A DNA stretch of 64,000 nucleotides from Streptomyces meridianus (GTDB taxonomy: Bacteria > Actinomycetota > Actinomycetes > Streptomycetales > Streptomycetaceae), in assembly GCF_023703325.1 (NCBI RefSeq), contig NZ_JAMQGM010000027.1, positions 1 through 64,000 of the forward strand, read 5' to 3'. Under the pieces are notes generated by a model, which was not told where the DNA came from, did not search any database, and saw nothing but the letters and a program-made list of their open reading frames with translations. Of this stretch, positions 51,366-59,550 are shown one piece after another (positions within the stretch are counted from its first letter, which is position 1; each line of letters begins with the position of its first letter). The translations under genes and the position numbers were made by a program.

Positions 51366-53059
51366 GCGAGGCAGCAGCGGTCCGGCCGCAGGCCCCGGGT
51401 CGGCCGCACGGCACCGGTGCTCCCCCCACGGGCACCCCCGGCGCCCCGGACCGCGGACCCGAGCGGTTCATCGCACGGGCCGCTGCCGTGACGGCGGGCC
51501 TGACCGTCGCGGGAGCCCTGTTCGGCCTCGTACGCGACCAGTTGGTGGCCGGCTGCTTCGGAGCGGGCGGCGACACGGACGCCTTCCTCGTCGCCTGGAC
51601 CGTGCCCGAGTTCGCCTCGACGCTCCTCATCGAGGACGCGATGGCGCTGGTGATGGTCCCCGCGTTCAGCATGGCGCTCGCCCGCCGCGCCGACCTCGCC
51701 CGCCGGACCGGACCCGGAGGGGACGGCCCGCAGAACCGTCTCGGCCCCGACCCGGTCGGAGCGTTGCTCGCCCGTACCGCACCACGGCTCACCCTCGCCC
51801 TCGCGGGCTGCGCCGCCCTGCTCGCCGTTGCGGCGCCGGTCGTCGTCCGCACCCTCGCACCGGGCCTCGCGGACCCGGCACTGGCGGTGGACTGCACGCG
51901 GCTCACCTCCGTCACCGTCTTCACCTTCGGCATCGCCGGATACTGCAGCGCCGCCCTGCGCGCCCACCGACGGTTCGTACCGCCGGCCGCGATCTACGTC
52001 GCCTACAACGCCGGAATCCTCGCGATGACGGCGACCCTGCACGGCCGTTGGGGGGTACGGGCGGCCGCCGCGGGCGTCGCAGTGGGCAGCCTGTGCATGG
52101 TTCTGGTCCAACTTCCCACGCTGTGCAAGCAGTTGCCGAGGTGGCCCCGGAAGCCCCGGCGGCTCTCCGGCCCCCGGGCCCTGCTGCCCTCGGCGGTTCC
52201 CGGTGTGGCCCTGCCGGTGCTCGCGCCGGTCGCGCTGTTCGCAGTCGCCCGGCAGGCCCAGGTGCTGGCCGAGCGCAACATCGGCTCCTCCCTGCCGCCG
52301 GGCGCCATCTCGCACCTCAACTACGCTCAGAAGGTCGCCCAGGTCCCCATGGTGCTCTCCCTCATGGTCTGCACCGTGACCTTCCCCCTGGTCGCCCGTG
52401 CCATGGCCGACGGCGACACCGACGGTGCCCGCCGCCGCATCGAACGCGATCTCACCCTGGCGGGAACGGTCGTCCTCCTCGGAGCCGCCTACGTCGTGGC
52501 GCTCGCCCCGAGCATCACCGAACTCCTCTTCCGGCGCGGGGCGTTCACTGCCGGCGACACCGCCGCGACCGCCTCGGTGATGCGCGTCTACGCGCTCGGA
52601 CTGCTCGGCCACAGCCTGGCGGGGGCGCTGGTACGTCCCTTCTTCTCCGCCGCCCGGCCCACCTGGTTCCCGGCCGCAGCCATGGGCGCCGGCCTGTGCC
52701 TGACCGTCGCCGCCGGAGTCCTGGCCGCCCCCCGCTGGGGCGTCCACGGCATCGCCGCAGCCAATGCCCTGGGCATCACCGTCACCGCTGCGATGCTGCT
52801 CCACGGGCTGAGGACCCGCCTGGTCGCCGTCGACGTACGGCGGATCACCGCGGGCCTCGCCCGGCTGGTGCTCGCTGCCGCGGCCGCCACAGCCGCCGGA
52901 TGGGCAGTCTCCGGTCTTCCGGCGTCCGCGACCGCGGCAGCGGCGGCCGGCGCGGTCGTGGTTCCGGCGGCCTTCGCCGCGGCGGCACTCGCCGTCCGGG
53001 CCCCCGAGGTCCCGTCGCTGCTCGCCACCGTCAAACAAAGGCTCTGCCATGCGCGCTGA
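51362..53059 (+). CDS. MurJ/MviN-like lipid-linked oligosaccharide flippase
   Basis: 565 residues with about fourteen membrane segments. GLVRDQLVAGCFGAGGDTDAFLVAW in the first segment and PLVARAMADGD are MurJ/MviN features. It should move the lipid-linked repeat across the membrane, replacing Wzx in this cluster. ATGA overlap with the previous gene; its last codons overlap the deacetylase start by eleven bases. A housekeeping MurJ is expected elsewhere in the genome, so this is a dedicated copy. Confidence 0.93.
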   Translation: MSEAAAVRPQAPGRPHGTGAPPTGTPGAPDRGPERFIARAAAVTAGLTVAGALFGLVRDQLVAGCFGAGGDTDAFLVAWTVPEFASTLLIEDAMALVMVPAFSMALARRADLARRTGPGGDGPQNRLGPDPVGALLARTAPRLTLALAGCAALLAVAAPVVVRTLAPGLADPALAVDCTRLTSVTVFTFGIAGYCSAALRAHRRFVPPAAIYVAYNAGILAMTATLHGRWGVRAAAAGVAVGSLCMVLVQLPTLCKQLPRWPRKPRRLSGPRALLPSAVPGVALPVLAPVALFAVARQAQVLAERNIGSSLPPGAISHLNYAQKVAQVPMVLSLMVCTVTFPLVARAMADGDTDGARRRIERDLTLAGTVVLLGAAYVVALAPSITELLFRRGAFTAGDTAATASVMRVYALGLLGHSLAGALVRPFFSAARPTWFPAAAMGAGLCLTVAAGVLAAPRWGVHGIAAANALGITVTAAMLLHGLRTRLVAVDVRRITAGLARLVLAAAAATAAGWAVSGLPASATAAAAAGAVVVPAAFAAAALAVRAPEVPSLLATVKQRLCHAR

Positions 53060-53798
53060 CCCCTGGCTGCTGATGTACCACTCCGTCACCGACTTCACCG
53101 AGGACCCCTACCGCATCACCGTGCGGCCCGACCGGCTGCGCCGCCAGTTGCGATGGCTCCGCAGCCGCGGCCTGCGCGGCGTCGGTGTGGCCGAACTGCT
53201 GCGGGCCCGCGTCGCCGGACGGGCCTCCGGGCTCGTCGGCCTCACCTTCGACGACGGCTACGCGGACTTCGTGCGGAACGCGATCCCCCTGCTGCACGAA
53301 CACGGCTGCACAGCGACGGTGTTCGTGCTGTCCGGCCGGCCCGGCGGAACCAACGACTGGGACCCTCTCGGCCCCCGCAAGACCCTGCTGACCGAGGACG
53401 GGATCCGGGCCGCGGCCGACGCCGGCATGGAGATCGGCTCGCACGGCCACCGGCACGTCTCCCTCCCGGAGGCCGACGAGGACACCCTGCGCCGGGAGAC
53501 CGCCCGCAGCCGCGACCTGCTGCACGAGATCAGCGGCCGCCCCGTCGACGGCTACTGCTACGCGTACGGTGCGGTCGACCGGCGTGCCATCGGGGCCGTC
53601 CGTGCCGCCGGTTACGACTACGCCTGCGCCATCGACCCCGGACCGCTCACCGGCCCGTACGCACTGCCCCGCATCCACGTCGGAGACCGGGACACGGCCT
53701 GGAGACTGGCCGCCAAGCGACTGTTCCACCCCGCACGCCGCCGCCCCCTGCCCGTAAGGGACACAGGCGCCGCGCCTTTCGCCGGGGCGCCCTCATGA
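53049..53798 (+). CDS. polysaccharide deacetylase (CE4)
   Basis: 249 residues. Motif 1 TFDDGYAD with both Asp residues and motif 2 SHGHRH (HxxxH type) bind the metal; the YAYGAVDRRAI block and the C-terminal PLTGPYALPRIHV complete the fold. It removes N-acetyl groups from a glycan. No signal peptide, so it probably acts on lipid-linked units or nucleotide-sugar products inside, or is exported unusually. Embedded in an overlapping run of genes. Confidence 0.93.
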   Translation: MRADPWLLMYHSVTDFTEDPYRITVRPDRLRRQLRWLRSRGLRGVGVAELLRARVAGRASGLVGLTFDDGYADFVRNAIPLLHEHGCTATVFVLSGRPGGTNDWDPLGPRKTLLTEDGIRAAADAGMEIGSHGHRHVSLPEADEDTLRRETARSRDLLHEISGRPVDGYCYAYGAVDRRAIGAVRAAGYDYACAIDPGPLTGPYALPRIHVGDRDTAWRLAAKRLFHPARRRPLPVRDTGAAPFAGAPS

Positions 53799-54991
53799 GG
53801 GTCCTGCACATCATCACCGGCCTCGGGGCCGGCGGTGCGGAGCAGCAACTCCGGCTGCTGCTGCGCCATCTGCCCGCCCGCTGCGACGTCGTCACGCTCA
53901 CCAATCCGGGGGTCGTGGCGCACGGCATCCGGGCTGACGGAACCCGGGTCACGCATCTGGGCATGCGCAGCAACCGTGACGCGAGCGCCCTGCCCCGGCT
54001 GGTCCGCCTCATCCGGACCGGCGGCTACGACCTGGTGCACACGCACCTCTACCGGGCCTGCGTCTTCGGCCGCACCGCCGCCCGGCTGGCCGGAGTGCGC
54101 AGCGTGGTCGCCACCGAGCATTCCCTGGGCGCGTCCGTCATGGAGGGCCGGCCCCTCACCCGCTCGGTCCGCGCCCTCTACCTCGCCACCGAACGGCTGG
54201 GCTCGGCCACCGTCGCCGTCTCGGCCACGATCGCGGACCGGCTCCGCGCCTGGGGCGTGCCCGCAGCCCGGGTCCACCTGGTGCCGAACGGGATCGACGC
54301 CGACCGCTTCCGCTTCGACCCGGCCGCCCGGACGGCGGCCCGCACCCGGCTCGGCATCCCTGAACGCGACTTCGTGGTCGGCGGAGTCGGCCGGCTCGTC
54401 CCCGGCAAGCAGTTCGACGTCCTGGTGCGCGCCGTGGCCGGGCTCCCGCAGGCCCGGCTCGTACTGGTCGGTGAAGGGCCGGAGCGGGCGCCGCTGCGGG
54501 GACTCGCGGAACGGCTCGGTGCGGCCGACCGCGTCCATCTGCTCGGCGAGCGCGACGGCATCGTCGAAGCGACCGGGGACCGCCCCTCCGACATCCCACA
54601 ACTCCTCGCCGCCATGGATGTGTTCGCATCCGCGTCGACCGAGGAGTCCTTCGGGCTGGCCGTCGTCGAAGCGCTCGCCTCCGGGCTGCCCGTCGTGCAC
54701 GTCACCTGTCCCGCCGTGGACGAACTGCCGCTGTCCGCCGCGCCGGGCGCACGGCGCATCGGCCCCGGGACACCCGCCATGACGGCCGCCCTGCGCGAGC
54801 ACGCCGTGGGATGGCGTCCCCGGCTGCCCGTCCCCCCGGCCGTGCACCGGTACGGCATCGCCCGCAGCGCCGACCGCCTGATGGCGCTCTACGAACGAAC
54901 CGCCGCACCGGGCCCGGGCTGCTGCCTCCCCGGGGCCGGGCCCGCCCTCGACCTTCCTTCCACCCCCGCCGTGTCCGACCCGAAGAGGTGA
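53795..54991 (+). CDS. glycosyltransferase family 4 protein (second)
   Basis: 398 residues, GT-B. MRVLHIITGLGAGGAEQQL begins the acceptor domain; the donor domain has VGGVGRLVPGKQFDVLVRAV, LVGEGPE and the STEESFGLAVVEALASGLP block. It adds a further sugar to the repeat unit. ATGA overlap with the deacetylase gene. The last 30 residues are Pro/Gly-rich and outside the fold. Confidence 0.93.
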   Translation: MRVLHIITGLGAGGAEQQLRLLLRHLPARCDVVTLTNPGVVAHGIRADGTRVTHLGMRSNRDASALPRLVRLIRTGGYDLVHTHLYRACVFGRTAARLAGVRSVVATEHSLGASVMEGRPLTRSVRALYLATERLGSATVAVSATIADRLRAWGVPAARVHLVPNGIDADRFRFDPAARTAARTRLGIPERDFVVGGVGRLVPGKQFDVLVRAVAGLPQARLVLVGEGPERAPLRGLAERLGAADRVHLLGERDGIVEATGDRPSDIPQLLAAMDVFASASTEESFGLAVVEALASGLPVVHVTCPAVDELPLSAAPGARRIGPGTPAMTAALREHAVGWRPRLPVPPAVHRYGIARSADRLMALYERTAAPGPGCCLPGAGPALDLPSTPAVSDPKR

Positions 54992-54999
54992 GCGTCGCC

Positions 55000-55764
55000 A
55001 TGACCGACACCGTCCGCACAGAGCCCGCCGTCCCCGTCGCCGCCCCGCCCCGGCGGCGGATCTCCGCCTCCCTGCCCGCCTGGTGGCCCCTCGCGGCCCT
55101 CGCCGTGATCGGAGCGCTCGGCGGCGCGGCGTACGGCCGGCTGGCCCCGCCCGAGTACACCGCCACCGGCTACGTCGTCGCGGTGCCCGTCGGATCCACC
55201 GACCCGGGGACCGCCCTCGGCTTCGCCCAGGCGTTCGGCCGCGTTGCGACCGGGAACGGGGTCCTGGGACAGGCCCGGGCGGTCACCAAGGATCCGGTGG
55301 CCGAACTGCGGGACACCGTCCGGGCCGTGACGTCCCCGGACGCTCCGATGGTCGAGATCACCGGCTCCGACCGCAGCCCCCGGCACGCCGCGGCGAAGGT
55401 CAACGCGATCGCCCGTGCGCTGACCGAGAACGCCAACGCGGCGACGACGAACAGCAGCGTACGGCTCACCGTCTTCGCCCGAGCCGTCACGCCCACTGCC
55501 CCGTCCTCCCCGTCCACCACCGTCGCAGCCGGCGTCGGCGCCTGCGCGGGCGGACTCCTGGGCGGCCTGGTCATGCTCGCCGGGCCGGGCTCGCGCCGTC
55601 GCACCCCGCTGTCCGGCGTCCCCGCTCCGGCCACCGAGCCCGGGGCGCGCCTCACGGCTCCCGCAGGCCCGGGAACGGCGACCGTGGTGATGAGCACCGT
55701 GCAGCCCGCCGACCTCGACCCGGCCGGTGGGGCGGCGAGATCCGACCGGGCAGGGGCCCGGTGA
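55000..55764 (+). CDS. Wzz/YveK-like chain-length protein without a kinase domain
   Basis: 254 residues. Two membrane segments (about 30-48 and 175-195) enclose an extracellular region beginning RLAPPEYTATGYVVAV, the chain-length regulator architecture. There is no Walker A or tyrosine-rich tail, and no separate BY-kinase gene follows, so the usual Wzc partner is missing from this cluster. The C-terminus is a disordered, Pro/Ala-rich 60-residue tail. Its stop overlaps the GTG of the next gene. Confidence 0.75.
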   Translation: MTDTVRTEPAVPVAAPPRRRISASLPAWWPLAALAVIGALGGAAYGRLAPPEYTATGYVVAVPVGSTDPGTALGFAQAFGRVATGNGVLGQARAVTKDPVAELRDTVRAVTSPDAPMVEITGSDRSPRHAAAKVNAIARALTENANAATTNSSVRLTVFARAVTPTAPSSPSTTVAAGVGACAGGLLGGLVMLAGPGSRRRTPLSGVPAPATEPGARLTAPAGPGTATVVMSTVQPADLDPAGGAARSDRAGAR

Positions 55765-56906
55765 CGCAGAAACCCGAATCGTCCGGCCTGCGGACCACGC
55801 TCTGCCGTGATCCGCAGGCCTTCGAGGCGCTGGGCCCCGAGTGGGAGAGCCTCCACCGGCGCTGTGCGACGGCCACCCCGTTCCAGACCCACGCATGGCT
55901 GCACTCCTGGTGGCTGTCCTACGGGAGCGCGGGCCGGCTGCGGCTCGTCCTCGTCCGGCGGGACGGCTGCCTGGTCGGCGCCGCGGCCCTGATGCTCGCC
56001 CACCGCCCCCTACCGGTCCTCGTGCCGCTGGGCGGCGGCATCTCGGACTTCTTCGACGTCCTCCTGGACGACGCCTGCTCCGGCCCCGCCGCGCACGCCC
56101 TGGCTCGCGGCCTCCACCGTGTCGCGCGCACGTCCCTGGTGGACCTGCGCGAGGTGCGGCCGGGGGCCGCGGCGGAACGGATCCTGGCCCACTGGCCCGG
56201 CCCGGTCCGGAGCCTCACCGACTCGGTCTGCCTGGAACTGCCCGCCCTGCCGATGGACCAGTTGCTGGCGCGGCTGCCGGCCTCCAGCGCCCGCAGGAGC
56301 CGTGGAAAGCTCCGGCGGCTCGACCGGCTCGGCATCGAGCACCGCAGCGTGCCCGAGCACGAAGTCCCCGCGGCCGTCGCCACCTTGCTGGAACTCCACG
56401 GCATGCAGTGGCTCGGCCGCAGGGTGACCCCCGAACATCTCCGGCCACGCTTCGCCGAGCATCTCGCACGCGCCACACGGCAGATGGTCGGAACCGGTGA
56501 CGCCACGCTCACCCAGTACCGGATCGGCGAGCGGATCATGGCCGCCGACGTCACGCTGATGTCCCCGGACCTGGCCGGCGGCTACCTCTACGGCGTCCAC
56601 CCGGACCTGCGGGCGAAGGCCGACGTCACCACCATGCTCCTGCGCCACGACACCGCCCTCGCCGCGAGCACCGGCCGCTCCGTGGTGAGCCTGCTGCGCG
56701 GAACCGAGCCGTCCAAGCGCCACTGGCGGCCCGTACAGGTCGCCAACCGCCGTCTGATCCTGGCGCAGCGTCCGCTGGGGCCGGTGCTGGACCTGTACGC
56801 GGCCCAGGTGACCGGCTGGTCACGGCTGGCCGAGCTGCTCCGGCAGCGGCTTCCGGCGCTGCGCACCGGAATCGACCAGCTGCGGGCCAGGGCGGGCCGG
56901 CGATGA
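55761..56906 (+). CDS. GNAT family N-acetyltransferase (CelD/BcsL, FemAB-like)
   Basis: 381 residues. The FEALGPEWESLHRRCATATPF opening followed by HAWLHSWWLSYG is characteristic of the CelD/BcsL acetyltransferase group found in exopolysaccharide and cellulose clusters; the second GNAT lobe has YLYGVHPDLRAKADVTTMLLRH. It probably acylates a sugar or transfers an aminoacyl group. GTGA overlap with the Wzz-like gene. It is the last gene of the overlapping run, 14 bases from the convergent GH26-like gene. Confidence 0.88.
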   Translation: MTQKPESSGLRTTLCRDPQAFEALGPEWESLHRRCATATPFQTHAWLHSWWLSYGSAGRLRLVLVRRDGCLVGAAALMLAHRPLPVLVPLGGGISDFFDVLLDDACSGPAAHALARGLHRVARTSLVDLREVRPGAAAERILAHWPGPVRSLTDSVCLELPALPMDQLLARLPASSARRSRGKLRRLDRLGIEHRSVPEHEVPAAVATLLELHGMQWLGRRVTPEHLRPRFAEHLARATRQMVGTGDATLTQYRIGERIMAADVTLMSPDLAGGYLYGVHPDLRAKADVTTMLLRHDTALAASTGRSVVSLLRGTEPSKRHWRPVQVANRRLILAQRPLGPVLDLYAAQVTGWSRLAELLRQRLPALRTGIDQLRARAGRR

Positions 56907-56920
56907 CACCGGCCCGGTGC

Positions 56921-58051
56921 TCAGCAGGGGCGGCGGGACTTCCTCGTGCACTGCCGCCGTTGCCCGAGCAGCGCGTCGAGCCAGCGCGCGGGGAACAGCC
57001 CGTGGTCCTCGGCCCGGTGCTCCGGCTCGGGCTCGGGCGCCGTGCCCTCCGGGCTGTACTGCACCGAGCGGAACACCTGCGACGCGCGGGAGTTCTCGTC
57101 GCACGACCACACGCCGTGCGGGCAGTAGTCCGTCAAGGTGTGGTATTCCGGTGGGTTCTCGGCGATCCAGGCGAGCATGCGGCGCATGTACTCGGCATTG
57201 TCGCCGTTGCGGAACAGACCCCACTCCGGGTACGAGAACGGCTTGCGGTGCGCGGTCGCGAACTCCACGTGCCTGCGCAGTCCGAACGGCTGGTCCACCT
57301 GGTCGTCGAAGTCGTCCCCGGGCGGCTGGTCGTAGGAGTCCATGCCCACGATGTCGACGACGTCGTCACCCGGGTAGCAGCGCGTCCAGGGGATCGCGTC
57401 CCGCCCCCGGCTCGGGGTGAACTCGAAGCGGAACCGCTGGCCGGGAACCGAGCGCATCGCCGTGACGATGCTACGGAAGTACGCCCGCCACGCCTGCGGG
57501 TGGGGCGCGCACCGCCCGGTGTACGTCGTCCCGTTCATCTCCCACCCCAGCACGATCACCGCGTCCTGGAGGCCGAGTCCGGTCAGCCGGCGGGCCAGGG
57601 TGAGGAAGTGCGTGTCGAAGCCGCCGCCGGCCCCCTGCCGCAGCAGCACGGCGACCCGGTCGTCGGGCACCTCCTCCTCGTTGCGCTCCAGCATCGGAAC
57701 GTTGAGGACGAACAGCCGGCCGGCGGCCCCCTGCTTCCAGCGGGACCACGCGCGCAGGACCCGCGGGTCGCCCTCGATGTCCCTCCACCGGTGACCACCG
57801 AGATACGTATGGCCCACCTTCAGGTCCGTCTCCCCGAGCCATCGCTCGAACCGCTGCATCCGCAGCACCCCTTCGGGGCCCGATCCCAGATAGGCCCCCC
57901 ACGGGACTCCGGTGGCCTGCCGGGGCAGGGGCCCGCGCACCTCGGTCCCGGGGTGAGTACAGCCCGTGGCCATGGCGGCACCCGTGAACAGGGCGCCGGC
58001 GGCGACGGCCCCCACGCTCATCGCCAGCAACCGTCGCGGCCGCACGTCCAT
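56921..58051 (-). CDS. exported GH26-like glycosidase (beta-mannanase-type clan GH-A)
   Basis: 376 residues. The N-terminus has RPRRLLAMSVGAVAAGALFTG then ATGC, a Tat-like signal possibly ending in a weak lipobox. In the catalytic domain VLGWEMNGTTY holds the proposed acid/base Glu and SYPEWGLF the nucleophile Glu, as in GH26. It also has VDIVGMDSYDQP. The C-terminal tail is Lys/Arg/Cys-rich and unusual. Convergent to the GNAT gene, with AAGGAG before the ATG. It may cut the polymer made by this cluster. Substrate unknown. Confidence 0.8.
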   Translation of the reverse strand: MDVRPRRLLAMSVGAVAAGALFTGAAMATGCTHPGTEVRGPLPRQATGVPWGAYLGSGPEGVLRMQRFERWLGETDLKVGHTYLGGHRWRDIEGDPRVLRAWSRWKQGAAGRLFVLNVPMLERNEEEVPDDRVAVLLRQGAGGGFDTHFLTLARRLTGLGLQDAVIVLGWEMNGTTYTGRCAPHPQAWRAYFRSIVTAMRSVPGQRFRFEFTPSRGRDAIPWTRCYPGDDVVDIVGMDSYDQPPGDDFDDQVDQPFGLRRHVEFATAHRKPFSYPEWGLFRNGDNAEYMRRMLAWIAENPPEYHTLTDYCPHGVWSCDENSRASQVFRSVQYSPEGTAPEPEPEHRAEDHGLFPARWLDALLGQRRQCTRKSRRPC

Positions 58052-58073
58052 GGCTACTCCTTAAGGCGGACTT

Positions 58074-58119
58074 GCCCCTTCGGGGCGGATGGTCCCCGAC
58101 GGTAATCGGGACATATGTC
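58074..58119. promoter_or_regulatory. divergent promoter region with small palindromes
   Basis: Between the GH26-like gene and the ATP-grasp gene, GCCCC-TTC-GGGGC (58074-58086) can form a tight hairpin and GACATATGTC (58110-58119) is a perfect AT-rich palindrome. The second may be an operator or a -10 region. Confidence 0.3.
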
Positions 58120-58200
58120 GAATAGCTCCAGCGCAACTCGCCGATAGCCCGTCCGGGAGCACCACCGCCCGCGCGGCCCAAGGAATCCGGAAGAGGAGCA

Positions 58201-59550
58201 GTGCGCCACAGACCCGTTTCGTTCGACACCGAGGTGCCCGCGCTCGTGCTCCGCCTCGACAGGAACCCCTACCACCACGGCACCCTGGGGGCGGCCAGGT
58301 CACTGGGCAGGGCCGGGATCGAGGTCCACTCCCTCGTCGAGTCGCCGCGCAGCCCCGTCAACCACTCCCGCTTCGTGCACCGCGCGCACGACTGGCCCGG
58401 CGGTGCCCCCTCGGCCGGCCGGTTCGTCGAGGCGCTCCAGCAGGTCTCCGAACGCATCGGCCGGCCCGCGGTGCTCATCCCCATGGACGACCGCAGCGCG
58501 ATCTCGACGGCGCGGTGGGCCGACCGCCTCGCCGACCGGTATCTGCTGCCCCGTCAGTCGTCCTTCCTGCTGCGGCAGGTGGCGGACAAGGTGCAGCTCG
58601 CGCGGCTGTGCGAGCAGTGGGACGTCCCGCATCCACGGACGGTGGTACCGGGCAGTTCCCGGGAAGCGGCCGCGGCCGCGAAGGAACTCGGGCTGCCGGT
58701 GGTCGCGAAATGGAGCAGGCCCTGGCTGCTGGACGCAGCGACCGGCCTGCGCAGCACCTCGCTGGTCCGCACGGCCGACGAGGCCCGGCGTCTGTTCGAC
58801 CAGAGCGGTCGGGCAGGAAGCCGCCTGCTGCTGCAACGCCATCTCCCGGGCGGGCGCGGGACCGACTGGTTCTACCACGGGTGTTTCGCCGGGCCGGCCG
58901 GGTGTCTCATCGGCGGCACGGGACGCAAGGAGCTCGCCTGGCCGCCCGGCGCCGGACTGACCGCGGTGGGCAGGTGGCTCCCCAACCCCCAGGTGGAGGA
59001 ATCCGCGGTGCGGCTGGCAACGAACCTGGGCTACCGGGGAATCCTCGATCTGGACTTCCGCAGGGACGCCGAGGGCAAGTACCACCTGCTCGACTTCAAT
59101 CCCCGGCCCGGAGCCCAGTTCCGGCTGTTCACCGACCGGAGCGGCCTGGACGTCGTGCGGGCCCTCCACCTGGACCTCACCGGCCGGAACGTCACCACGC
59201 CCCAGCCGGTGGCGGGCCGACTGTTCGTCGCCGAGAACTACGCGCTGCTGTCGGCGCTGGCCGCAGCGAGGAAGCCACGGCCCCGTGCGGGACGCGCCGC
59301 CGCCGCGGCGGAGACCGCCGCAACCGGCCGTGAACGGAACGCGGAAGCGGCCTGGTTCGCAGCCGACGACCCCGCGCCGTTCTTCGCCATGGCGGCCGGC
59401 TGGACACGCCGTGCGGGCCGCAAGGGCCTCGAACGGCTCCGTCGTACCCGGCGTCCGCCCGCACCCACCCTCCGTCCCGTCCGACGGGCGGACGACCGTC
59501 CTTCGCAATGCAACGACCAGAGAGCGGGAGCATCATGTACGACCTGGTAG
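58201..59550 (+). CDS. ATP-grasp enzyme (carboxylate-amine ligase type)
   Basis: 449 residues. N-terminal pre-ATP-grasp fold (ALVLRLDRNPYHHGTLGAAR; VLIPMDDRSAI), then LPVVAKWSRPW with the ATP-binding Lys, LLLQRHLPGGRG and the metal-binding LDLDFRRDAEGKYHLLDFNP. These enzymes join a carboxylate to an amine through an acyl phosphate. The C-terminal 100 residues are basic, Arg/Pro-rich and probably disordered. GTG start with GGAAGAGGAG. Its end overlaps the FAD-protein gene by sixteen bases, so they are co-translated. Neighbourhood suggests modification of the exopolysaccharide. Confidence 0.85.
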   Translation: MRHRPVSFDTEVPALVLRLDRNPYHHGTLGAARSLGRAGIEVHSLVESPRSPVNHSRFVHRAHDWPGGAPSAGRFVEALQQVSERIGRPAVLIPMDDRSAISTARWADRLADRYLLPRQSSFLLRQVADKVQLARLCEQWDVPHPRTVVPGSSREAAAAAKELGLPVVAKWSRPWLLDAATGLRSTSLVRTADEARRLFDQSGRAGSRLLLQRHLPGGRGTDWFYHGCFAGPAGCLIGGTGRKELAWPPGAGLTAVGRWLPNPQVEESAVRLATNLGYRGILDLDFRRDAEGKYHLLDFNPRPGAQFRLFTDRSGLDVVRALHLDLTGRNVTTPQPVAGRLFVAENYALLSALAAARKPRPRAGRAAAAAETAATGRERNAEAAWFAADDPAPFFAMAAGWTRRAGRKGLERLRRTRRPPAPTLRPVRRADDRPSQCNDQRAGASCTTW

